Source of the DNA: an uncultured Bacilli bacterium
Lineage (GTDB): Bacteria > Bacillota_I > Bacilli_A > RF39 > UBA660
Assembly (NCBI GenBank): GCA_934098565.1
Contig: CAKOON010000012.1
Span: 1-5,294 of the forward strand
Reading direction: 5' to 3'
DNA: 5,294 bases
Below, one piece after another: positions 1-4,946 of this stretch. Under the pieces are notes generated by a model. It was not told where the DNA came from, did not search any database, and saw only the letters and a program-made list of their open reading frames with translations. A program made the translations under genes and the position numbers. Every line of letters begins with the position of its first letter. Position 1 is the stretch's first letter.

Positions 1-126
1 GCAACTAAAATTGTTCATTTAATACCAAATAGTGAACTTGAAGTATTACAAGGATATTATCACGGAGATATTAGCATCAATCATGCAGATGATTATGTTG
101 AAAGAGTAAAGAGGTTAGTTCGTTAA
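1..126 (+). CDS. C-terminal end of an alpha/beta hydrolase (partial, cut by window edge)
   Basis: An open frame enters from the left edge and ends at TAA 124-126, giving 41 residues. The segment reads ATKIVHLIPNSELEVL and then GYYHGDISINHADDYVERV. An 'IPNSEL' strand followed by a Tyr-His-Gly turn and an amphipathic final helix is the usual end of an alpha/beta-hydrolase fold enzyme, and the His of YHG would be the catalytic-triad base. The nucleophile and acid would lie upstream, outside the window, so neither substrate nor intactness can be judged. A hairpin follows 12 bases after the stop, consistent with a transcription unit ending here. The fold call is from the motif only. Confidence 0.6.
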   Translation, partial: ATKIVHLIPNSELEVLQGYYHGDISINHADDYVERVKRLVR

Positions 127-137
127 ATTACAATAAG

Positions 138-172
138 TATAGCAGATAGTTTATTGCAAATTATCTGCTATA
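138..172 (+). terminator. Strong hairpin, probable terminator of the hydrolase gene
   Basis: The 11-base arms TATAGCAGATA (138-148) and TATCTGCTATA (162-172) are perfect inverted repeats. Pairing continues inward as GTTT/AAAT (one G-U), giving a 15-bp stem with a 5-base ATTGC loop. It starts 11 bases after the hydrolase stop. The downstream tail is AT-rich but lacks a clean T-run, so rho-independent termination is likely rather than certain. Its 3' arm overlaps a candidate extended -10 element. Confidence 0.55.
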
Positions 173-174
173 AT
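166..174 (+). promoter_or_regulatory. Candidate extended -10 promoter for the patatin remnant
   Basis: The nine bases TGCTATAAT match the extended -10 pattern TGnTATAAT exactly. No convincing -35 hexamer lies 16-18 bases upstream. Transcription would start near 181 and read into the patatin remnant at 227. The site sits in the 3' arm of the preceding hairpin, so it may be only a chance match in AT-rich sequence. Confidence 0.3.
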
Positions 175-226
175 GCTATTATATTATTAGAAAATGTAAA
201 GTAAAAAAAGAAAAGAGAGATAAAAA

Positions 227-459
227 ATGAAATTAGGATTATTACTTGAAGGCGGAGCAATGAGAGGTTTATATACAGCTGGAGTATTAGATTATTTTAT
301 GGAAAACAATATTTTAAAAAATCAAATGAAGAATTTTATGTAGTAGTAACAAATGTGGAAACAGGAAAACCAGAATATGTTAAAATAGAAGATTTAAAGA
401 ATAATGATGAATTAGAATATTTAAGAGCATCAGGCTCAATGCCGTTTGTTTCAAAATGA
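227..459 (+). pseudogene. Patatin-like phospholipase remnant (internal block and C-terminus deleted)
   Basis: ATG 227 opens a frame reading MKLGLLLEGGAMRGLYTAGV, the N-terminus of bacterial patatin-like phospholipases (YjjU/RssA type). GGAMRG is the Gly-rich oxyanion-hole motif. The frame stops at TAG 341-343 after 38 codons. A second piece in another frame, from about 319 to TGA 457-459, reads FYVVVTNVETGKPEYVKIED and then LRASGSMPFVSK, which matches the middle of the same family. The stretch between the pieces, which should carry the GxSxG serine nucleophile, is absent. The C-terminal part with the DG(G) catalytic aspartate is also gone, so no lipase activity is possible. Only a weak purine stretch (AAGAGAGA) precedes the ATG. 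The sequence runs straight into a thioesterase fragment. The family call is by motif. Intact relatives run to roughly 280-290 residues, so well over half is missing. Confidence 0.8.
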
Positions 460-676
460 TATAAATAATCATGTTCATAACTTGAATTATATAGATATGG
501 CTTATGAAATTTTAGATACAGAAAAAGAATTTAATAATGTAAGAATTTTATATAAAAAAGAGATAAAATATAATGATAAGATTAAAGTTTATAGTAAAGA
601 ATATAACAATAAATTTTATTTTAAAATAATGGATGCAGATAATAATGTTGTAAATTCTTTATTAGAAATGTGGTAA
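446..676 (+). pseudogene. Acyl-ACP-thioesterase-like hotdog protein, C-terminal half only
   Basis: Homology starts near 455 with NDINNHVHNLNYIDMAYEIL and runs to TAA 674-676. The D-x-N-x-H pattern followed by N-x-x-Y matches the catalytic segment of the second hotdog domain in FatA/FatB-type acyl-ACP thioesterases (plant form DVNQHVNN). The Glu in YKKE about 30 residues later fits the position of a further conserved acidic residue. Such enzymes release fatty acids from acyl carrier protein. The N-terminal hotdog domain, roughly 150 residues, is missing. The TTG at 446 that could open the frame has no Shine-Dalgarno site and lies in sequence belonging to the patatin fragment, so I treat this as a remnant rather than an expressed gene. 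A small single-hotdog thioesterase is a less likely alternative, because the usual N-terminal strands are missing. Confidence 0.65.
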
Positions 677-723
677 AATACATATAAAAAATATTTAGTA
701 TAAAATTACATTGGGGGTAAAAA

Positions 724-822
724 ATGAATAAAAAAGATTTTATAATAATTATTGCAATTATCATAGTTGCCAGCATATTAGGAGCAGTATGTGGCAAATT
801 ATTTTTAGATAATATAATATGA
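724..822 (+). CDS. 32-residue single-span membrane microprotein, coupled to the esterase
   Basis: ATG 724 follows a strong GGGGG Shine-Dalgarno site (713-717) by 6 bases and encodes 32 residues to TGA 820-822. The protein has a short charged N-terminus (MNKKD), one hydrophobic span at about residues 6-24 (FIIIIAIIIVASILGAV), a Cys at 23, and a short tail KLFLDNII. Its TGA overlaps the esterase ATG as ATGA, and the esterase has no good ribosome site of its own, so this frame probably loads ribosomes for it by translational coupling. It could work as a small membrane partner of the esterase, or simply as a translated leader. I recognise no family. The strong ribosome site and the precise overlap are the evidence that it is real. 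Confidence 0.6.
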   Translation: MNKKDFIIIIAIIIVASILGAVCGKLFLDNII

Positions 823-1748
823 AAAAGAAAACGAAAATAGCAATTTTCATCTTAACATTTATTATTACATTTACAATAAGTGCAATAATAAGAATACAGT
901 TATTAGGAAGTGCTCCAATGAAACTAATAAAAGTAAATTGGGATGAAACAGTTGGAACAATATATAAAGATTTAGAGTATGAAAATAAAAACGGAAATAA
1001 GTATGATTTATATATACCAAATAATTTAGACAAAAATAAAGAACAAAATTTAATTGTTTACATACATGGAGGAAGTTTTAATTCAGGCTCAAAAGAAGAT
1101 GGAGATTTATGGTGTAAATATTATGCATCAAAAGGCTATATTACAGCAACAATAAATTACACTCTGCAAAATCATGGAATGGAAGCAACTATAAATCTAA
1201 TGAATAAAGAAATAGAAAGTTCAATTAAAGCAATTAAAGAAAAAACAGAAAGTTTAGGATATAATGTAACTAAAATGGCATCAAGTGGAGTATCAGCAGG
1301 TGGAACGTTAGCAATGAATTTAGCTTATAACGGCAATTCCGTAATACCAGTAAAATTCGTATTTCAACTAGCAGCACCTACTTATTTTGAACCATCAGAA
1401 TGGGGATTATTACAGAAAGTAAATAAACTAAAATCTGATGAAGAATTTTATGAGATGATGGTAGGTCTTCCATTTGATGAAAATGTATCACAAAAAGAAA
1501 TAGATAAGATTTCTCCTGCCTCATTAGTAACTGAAAATACAGTTCCTACTTTAATGGGATATGGCTTAATAGATCATTGTGTTCCACTAACACAAAAATA
1601 TTACCTAATAGATGATTTTAATAAATATGGTGTAAGTTATGATTATATTGAGTTTACAAAATCCAATCATGGAATGTATAATGATTTAGATAAAATGCAA
1701 ATATTTATTGATAAATCATTAGAATATTGTGATAAATATTTTAAATAA
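819..1748 (+). CDS. Membrane-anchored alpha/beta hydrolase (carboxylesterase/HSL-like)
   Basis: This intact 309-residue esterase probably acts on the outer face of the membrane. Residues 2-6 (KKKTK) and a hydrophobic span at about 7-29 form a signal anchor, or a signal peptide without an obvious cleavage site. The hydrolase domain follows. HGGSF at 83-87 is the oxyanion-hole HGG motif of the hormone-sensitive-lipase/BD-FAE group. GVSAG at 157-161 is the nucleophile elbow with Ser159. Asp252 in GLIDHCVP and His284 in SNHGMYND complete the triad with the expected order and spacing. This suggests hydrolysis of short acyl or acetyl esters, possibly on envelope polysaccharide or peptidoglycan, but the substrate cannot be read from sequence. 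Its ATG overlaps the microprotein stop and lacks its own Shine-Dalgarno site. A terminator follows 36 bases after the stop. The gene is complete despite being flanked by broken genes. Confidence 0.88.
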   Translation: MKKKTKIAIFILTFIITFTISAIIRIQLLGSAPMKLIKVNWDETVGTIYKDLEYENKNGNKYDLYIPNNLDKNKEQNLIVYIHGGSFNSGSKEDGDLWCKYYASKGYITATINYTLQNHGMEATINLMNKEIESSIKAIKEKTESLGYNVTKMASSGVSAGGTLAMNLAYNGNSVIPVKFVFQLAAPTYFEPSEWGLLQKVNKLKSDEEFYEMMVGLPFDENVSQKEIDKISPASLVTENTVPTLMGYGLIDHCVPLTQKYYLIDDFNKYGVSYDYIEFTKSNHGMYNDLDKMQIFIDKSLEYCDKYFK

Positions 1749-1784
1749 AATTATGAATATTTTAAAAGATTAAAATATTAAATC

Positions 1785-1811
1785 AAAAGGCAGTACAAAC
1801 TGTCTTTTTTT
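1785..1811 (+). terminator. Rho-independent terminator of the microprotein-esterase unit
   Basis: Arms AAAAGGCAGT (1785-1794) and ACTGTCTTTT (1799-1808) pair over 10 bp with one G-U around an ACAA loop and run directly into a T-tract ending at 1811. It lies between the esterase stop and the next promoter, separating the two transcription units. Confidence 0.85.
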
Positions 1812-1829
1812 AAATTTCTAAAAAAAGTA

Positions 1830-1858
1830 TTGACTTTTTCGTCTTAACTGTATATACT
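1830..1858 (+). promoter_or_regulatory. Sigma-A-type promoter of the GntR-ABC operon
   Basis: The -35 hexamer TTGACT (1830-1835) and the -10 TATACT (1853-1858) are separated by the ideal 17 bases, each with one mismatch to consensus. Transcription should start near 1865, leaving a leader of about 26 bases before the GntR start codon. The -10 lies inside a palindrome, so the promoter is very likely repressible. Confidence 0.85.
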
Positions 1859-1869
1859 GTATATATACA
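1849..1869 (+). promoter_or_regulatory. Palindromic operator, probable GntR/YtrA autoregulatory site
   Basis: Perfect 8-base arms TGTATATA (1849-1856) and TATATACA (1862-1869) flank a 5-base CTGTA spacer. The site covers the -10 element and the start region, where a bound dimer would block RNA polymerase. GntR-family repressors commonly bind such palindromes in front of their own operons, and the YtrA-type gene begins only 22 bases downstream. Binding by this protein is inferred from position. Confidence 0.7.
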
Positions 1870-1890
1870 ATAAAGAAAAGAGGAAAAGCT

Positions 1891-2265
1891 ATGAATATTA
1901 TAATAAGTAATTCAAGTAATACTCCAATATATGAACAAATCAAAGAACAAATTAAAAACAAAATAGTATCTAATGAGTTAAAAACAGGAGAATTGTTACC
2001 ATCAATTAGAAATCTAGCAAAAGATTTAAGAGTAAGTGTTATAACAACCAAAAATGCTTATGATGAGCTAGAAAGAGAAGGGTATGTAGAAACAATACCA
2101 GGAAAAGGAACTTATGTAGCAAACAAAAATATAGAGCTAATAAAAGAAGAACAATTACAGAAAATAGAAAATTTAATAGATACAGTAGTATCTCTTGCTA
2201 GAATAAGTAATATTTCTAAAAAAGAAATACAAGATATGTTAGATATATTATATGAGGAGGATTAA
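1891..2265 (+). CDS. GntR-family transcriptional repressor, YtrA subfamily
   Basis: This 124-residue protein has the size typical of the YtrA subgroup. It has an N-terminal winged helix-turn-helix (about residues 12-77) and only a short two-helix C-terminal dimerisation tail (about 81-122). Family hallmarks are PIYEQIKEQIKNKI (12-25), LPSIRNLAKDL (36-46), the recognition helix VSVITTKNAYDELEREG (48-64) and the wing PGKGTYVA (70-77). Such proteins repress their own ABC-exporter operon and are often relieved by cell-wall-active compounds; the inducer here is unknown. AGAGGA at 1879-1884 sits 6 bases before ATG 1891 and supports this start. The stop lies 5 bases before the ABC ATPase start, and its last codons contain that gene's ribosome site, so co-expression is expected. 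Confidence 0.92.
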   Translation: MNIIISNSSNTPIYEQIKEQIKNKIVSNELKTGELLPSIRNLAKDLRVSVITTKNAYDELEREGYVETIPGKGTYVANKNIELIKEEQLQKIENLIDTVVSLARISNISKKEIQDMLDILYEED

Positions 2266-2270
2266 TTGAA

Positions 2271-3129
2271 ATGGAAAATGTATTAGAAATAAAGGATTTA
2301 TGCAAAAAATATAAAGACTTCGAGCTAAAAAATGTAAATTTGGAATTACCAAAAGGAATGATAATGGGATTAATAGGAGAGAATCGGAGCAGGAAAATCA
2401 ACTACAATAAAGGCGATTTTAAATATAATAAATACAGATAATGGCGAAGTAAAAATATTTGGATTAGATAATAAAAAAGAAGAAAAGAAAATCAAAGAAG
2501 ATGTAGGAGCCGTATTAGAGGATAGCTTTCTATCAGAACACTTAAATCCCATAGATATAAATAAGATAATGAAAAACTTTTATAAAAATTGGGATGAAAA
2601 ATTATTTTTTAAGTATGTCGAAGAATTTAAGTTACCAAAAAATAAAATATCAAAAGAATACTCAAGTGGTATGAAAATGAAGTTAAAAATTGCAACAGCA
2701 CTTTCACACCATCCAAAATTATTAATATTAGATGAACCAACATCTGGACTTGATCCAGTAGCAAGAAATGAAATATTAGATATTTTCCAAGATTTTATAC
2801 AAGATGAAGAACATTCAATATTAGTATCAAGCCATATTACATCAGATTTAGAACATATTGCAGATTATATTACATTCATAAACAATGGAGAAATTGTACT
2901 TACAAAAACAAGAGATGAACTATTAGAGATTTATGGTATTGTAAAATGTTCAGAAGAAGAATTTAAAAAGCTAGATAAAAAAGATTTTATAAAATACAGA
3001 AAAAGTAAATATGAATATGAAATTCTAATAGAAAATAAATTAGAGTTCAAGAAAAAATATGATATTCAAGTAATAGATAAACCAACAATAGAAGACATAA
3101 TGGTAATTTATATAAAGGGGGAAAAATAA
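2271..3129 (+). pseudogene. ABC transporter ATP-binding protein (YtrB-like), frameshifted in Walker A
   Basis: ATG 2271 follows GAGGAGG (2254-2260) by 10 bases. The frame reads well to residue 38 (GLIGEN), then leaves the family pattern and stops at TAA 2439-2441. Skipping one base, C2385, restores GENGAGKSTT (Walker A) and gives an open 285-residue ATPase to TAA 3127-3129. That length and all later motifs fit the family: signature SSGMK (131-135, a variant of LSGGQ), Walker B LLILDEP (150-156), D-loop SGLDP (158-162) and H-loop His188 in SSHI. The part after residue about 200 is the usual divergent tail. The protein would power the permease encoded 2 bases downstream. As written, the gene yields a dead 56-residue product. 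An internal start at ATG 2569 would lack Walker A. A one-base insertion in an otherwise perfect gene could be a sequencing error or a recent mutation. Confidence 0.88.
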
Positions 3130-3131
3130 AT

Positions 3132-3797
3132 ATGAAAAGCATAAAAGGATTAATTGTAAAAGATTTACTAAATCTAAATCACTATAAATTTTCTCTTTTT
3201 GTTATGGTAATGATATTTGTAGGAATTGGAGTAGCAGATGCGAAAACATTAAATTTTCTACCAATAATGCTTATGACAATGGTAGGAATGATAGGACTAT
3301 CTACATTTAATTATGATGAAATTTCAAAAGCAGATAAATATTTATTAACACTTCCAACAACCAAAAAAGAAATAGTGAAAGCAAAATATATATTAATTAT
3401 AGCAATGATTTTGTTAGGAGCAATTATATCAATTGCTATAACAACAGGAATAAACTATGTTATTAATAAAGAAATAATGAATTTAGAAGCAATATGTGCA
3501 ACATTAGTAGGTGGATTCTTTGGAATCAGTTTAGTTGAGTGTATTCAAATTCCTAGTGTATATAAATGGGGTGCAGAAAAAGGAAGAATACAAATGTTTA
3601 TATTAATAATATTAGTAACAGGATTGATAGGGGGAGCAATTTATTTATTAACAACATTTGGTATTGGAGTTGATTTTAATAATATTATAGAATTTATAAA
3701 AAACTTTGGAATATATGTAGCAATAATATTTATAGGAATAATGTATTTTATTTCATATAGATTATCATGCAAAATATTTCAAAAGAAAGAATTATAA
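3132..3797 (+). CDS. ABC-2 type transporter permease, six membrane spans
   Basis: This intact 221-residue membrane protein is the likely partner of the ATPase ending 2 bases upstream. Six hydrophobic segments are visible at about residues 17-36, 41-59, 86-108, 120-140, 153-176 and 192-212. Between the second and third lies FNYDEISKADKYLLTLPTTK, the cytoplasmic segment characteristic of small ABC-2 permeases (ABC2_membrane_5 type) found beside GntR/YtrA regulators. There it probably docks to the ATPase. The ATG follows GGGGG (3117-3121) by 10 bases, and the ribosome site lies in the ATPase 3' end, so the two are translated together. Such permeases export or sense envelope-active peptides, antibiotics or lipids; the cargo here is unknown. 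No clear terminator follows the stop. Confidence 0.88.
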   Translation: MKSIKGLIVKDLLNLNHYKFSLFVMVMIFVGIGVADAKTLNFLPIMLMTMVGMIGLSTFNYDEISKADKYLLTLPTTKKEIVKAKYILIIAMILLGAIISIAITTGINYVINKEIMNLEAICATLVGGFFGISLVECIQIPSVYKWGAEKGRIQMFILIILVTGLIGGAIYLLTTFGIGVDFNNIIEFIKNFGIYVAIIFIGIMYFISYRLSCKIFQKKEL

Positions 3798-3798
3798 A

Positions 3799-3894
3799 GC
3801 TATAACCTACGAAAGTAGAGGCGTTGGTGTAATAACAGGTTACTGGCTTGTGAAAAACAATGAAGCAATAAAAGAAGAAATTGATAGAAGATAG
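3799..3894 (+). pseudogene. Orphan C-terminal gene scrap, family not recognised
   Basis: Directly after the permease stop, another frame runs without a start codon to TAG 3892-3894. It reads AITYESRGVGVITGYWLV and then KNNEAIKEEIDRR. This looks like real protein: a Gly-rich strand-turn, then a charged amphipathic helix, with codon choice like the neighbours. It has no ATG or ribosome site of its own and begins right at the permease end, so it is most likely the tail of a gene whose front was deleted. I cannot name the family, and it may be chance coding potential. Confidence 0.35.
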
Positions 3895-3940
3895 CTTTAA
3901 GGTTCAGAATATGGCACTCATTTTGGATATAATATTTTAT

Positions 3941-3971
3941 ATCTTACAAAAATGTAAGATTATTGTAAGAT
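3941..3971 (+). promoter_or_regulatory. Tandem TGTAAGAT half-sites, probable response-regulator operator
   Basis: Three copies of one 8-base motif are packed together: ATCTTACA (3941-3948, reverse orientation), TGTAAGAT (3953-3960) and TGTAAGAT (3964-3971). The two forward copies are exactly 11 bp apart, one helical turn, the arrangement bound by OmpR/PhoB-family regulators. The array ends 7 bases before the weak -35 of the next promoter, a normal activator position. The first and second copies could also form an 8-bp hairpin with an AAAA loop, and the first and third a 9-bp one. The regulator is not identified, though an OmpR-type remnant lies downstream at 4559. Confidence 0.5.
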
Positions 3972-3978
3972 AAAACGA

Positions 3979-4007
3979 TGGAAATAATAATAAAATGATG
4001 TTATAAT
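3979..4007 (+). promoter_or_regulatory. Extended -10 promoter of yccF
   Basis: TATAAT at 4002-4007 is a consensus -10 and is preceded by TG at 3999-4000, giving a full extended -10. With 17-base spacing the -35 position reads TGGAAA (3979-3984), which matches TTGACA at only 4 of 6 bases. A strong -10 with a poor -35 suits a promoter that needs an activator, in line with the half-sites just upstream. Transcription would start near 4014. Confidence 0.65.
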
Positions 4008-4085
4008 ATAAATATTAGTTATAAAGATATAGCTGATAAAAATAAGTAATCACAAAAGTTAAGTAATTGATGTGACAAAAAAATC

Positions 4086-4105
4086 GCATAAAATATGATT
4101 TATGC
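4086..4105 (+). other. Small hairpin in the yccF leader
   Basis: Arms GCATAAA (4086-4092) and TTTATGC (4099-4105) form a perfect 7-bp stem with a 6-base loop. It ends 11 bases before the ribosome site of yccF. There is no T-run after it, so it is unlikely to terminate. It might affect transcript stability or ribosome access, or have no role. Confidence 0.3.
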
Positions 4106-4129
4106 TATAAGCTGAAAGGAAAATGAATT

Positions 4130-4489
4130 ATGAGCTTTTTAGGAAATGTATTATGGTTTATCTTTGGTGGATTTTTTAGTGGACTTTCTTGGTTCATATC
4201 AGGAATTTTATGGTGTATAACAATAATAGGAATACTTTATGGAAAACAATGTTTCAAATTTGCAAGTTTGTCATTTGCACCATTTGGCAAAGAAATTGAA
4301 TATGGTGGAGGAGTTCCTTCTTTAATTGCCAATGTGATATGGATAATTTTCTTTGGTATACCAATGGCATTAGAAAATCTACTTTTTGGATGTCTATGGT
4401 GTATTACAATAGTAGGAATTCCATTTGGACTTCAATTTTTCAAGATTGCTAAATTATCTTTAGCACCTTTTGGAGCAAGAGTAGATTAG
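4130..4489 (+). CDS. yccF: YccF-family inner-membrane protein
   Basis: This intact 119-residue protein is built from two similar halves, the pattern of the YccF domain family. Each half has a hydrophobic span, then LWCITI (27-32 and 89-94), a G-I-x-x-G-x-Q turn (GILYGKQ 34-40 and GIPFGLQ 96-102), F-K-x-A-x-L-S (42-48 and 104-110) and APFG (50-53 and 112-115). The repeats are offset by 62 residues. Hydrophobicity suggests four membrane segments. The family function is not established. AGGA at 4117-4120 lies 9 bases before ATG 4130 and supports this start; an ATG at 4123 is in another frame. It has its own promoter, with probable response-regulator sites upstream. The first half deviates from the usual turn (GILYGKQ instead of GIPFGxQ). 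Confidence 0.9.
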   Translation: MSFLGNVLWFIFGGFFSGLSWFISGILWCITIIGILYGKQCFKFASLSFAPFGKEIEYGGGVPSLIANVIWIIFFGIPMALENLLFGCLWCITIVGIPFGLQFFKIAKLSLAPFGARVD

Positions 4490-4516
4490 GTGTAATTGTA
4501 GTATATGCGATTTTTG

Positions 4517-4546
4517 TGGAAGAGTGTAGTTTGCTCTCCAATTTTT
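4517..4546 (+). terminator. Possible weak terminator after yccF
   Basis: TGG-AGAG (4517-4524, with A4520 bulged) can pair with CTCTCCA (4534-4540) around a 9-base loop, followed by A and a TTTTT run at 4542-4546. It lies 28 bases after the yccF stop. The bulge and short stem make it weak. Confidence 0.4.
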
Positions 4547-4558
4547 AATGTTAAACTT

Positions 4559-4936
4559 ATATCTTACAAGATTCCTATTATATTTGTAACAAGTAGAAAT
4601 AGTTCAATGGATGAATTAAATGGAATTATGCTAGGTGGGGATGACTATATGGAAAAACCATATAATGTGCCTGTACTATTAGCAAGAATACAAAACTTGT
4701 TAAATAGAGTTTATCCTAAAGAACAAAAATCAAGTAAAGTAGAATATAAAGGAATAACATTAGATATTCTAAAATCACAAGTAAAATATAATGATAAAGA
4801 AATTGAATTAACAAAAACAGAAATTAAAACATTATATTATTTACTTAAAAATACAGATAGAATTATAGCAAGAACAGAGATTATAGATTATTTATGGGAT
4901 AACGAAGTCTATGCAGATGATAATAGTTTAAGTTAG
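4559..4936 (+). pseudogene. OmpR-family response regulator remnant, truncated at both ends
   Basis: The recognisable part begins near 4559-4571 with KIPIIFVTSRNSSMDELNG, then GGDDYMEKPYNVPVLLARIQ. This is the second half of a receiver domain, with the switch Thr/Ser (VTS) and the conserved Lys of EKP. The first roughly 70-75 residues, including the acidic pocket and the phosphoacceptor Asp, are missing. A linker and an OmpR/PhoB-type winged helix follow (ITLDILKSQVKYNDKEIELT, then LTKTEIKTLYYLLKN and YLWDNEVYADDNSLS). The frame stops at TAG 4934-4936 just where relatives continue with the recognition helix and wing (VNI.RLR.KL). The protein could neither be phosphorylated normally nor bind DNA. 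An ATG at 4505 opens the frame but has no ribosome site and precedes unrelated residues. The style (LGGDDY, EKPYNVPVL) resembles BceR/VanR-like regulators, but no kinase is present. Confidence 0.85.
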
Positions 4937-4946
4937 GAAAAGTAAA

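Larger units (their letters stand above)
3798..4129 (+). other. 332-base region without a complete gene
   Basis: The region holds, in order, an orphan reading-frame scrap (to 3894), three TGTAAGAT-type half-sites (3941-3971), an extended -10 promoter (4002-4007), and a leader of about 115 bases that contains two AAGTAAT direct repeats (4044-4050 and 4061-4067) and a small hairpin (4086-4105). It separates the ABC operon from yccF. I see no RNA gene, and no riboswitch class that I recognise in the leader. Confidence 0.6.
3937..4569 (+). repeat. 13-base direct repeat flanking yccF
   Basis: TTATATCTTACAA occurs at 3937-3949 and again at 4557-4569, 620 bases apart. The first copy includes the reverse half-site of the operator array; the second lies at the point where response-regulator homology begins. 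In sequence this AT-rich, a repeat of this length within 5 kb is expected by chance about once or twice by a rough estimate, so only its position makes it notable. Confidence 0.35.

Noticed and set aside
761..1033. Minus-strand open frame of 90 codons over the microprotein and esterase start
   Set aside because: It is the reverse of the hydrophobic, AT-rich signal-anchor region, has no ribosome site, and conflicts with a clear + strand gene.
1818..2051. Minus-strand open frame across the GntR promoter and coding region
   Set aside because: It lies antisense to a well-supported repressor gene and its promoter; low-complexity hydrophobic translation, no start signals.
2376..2402. Programmed ribosomal frameshift in the ATPase
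   Set aside because: There is no slippery heptamer or downstream structure at the site, and ABC ATPases of this family are not known to use frameshifting.
2216..2552. Two minus-strand open frames over the start of the ABC ATPase
   Set aside because: Both are antisense shadows of the frameshifted ATPase gene, without ribosome sites or family resemblance.
2569..3129. The ATPase as a 186-residue gene starting at an internal ATG
   Set aside because: The same frame is clearly homologous upstream to 2386 with Walker A, and no ribosome site precedes this ATG; it is the back part of a 285-residue gene.
3941..3971. Short repeats as a CRISPR array
   Set aside because: The units are only 8 bases, three in number, with 3-4 base gaps; this is an operator-like arrangement, not repeats with spacers.
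4505..4558. ATG 4505 as the true start of the response regulator
   Set aside because: The first 18 or so residues do not resemble a receiver domain, there is no ribosome site, and a possible terminator hairpin lies within this stretch.
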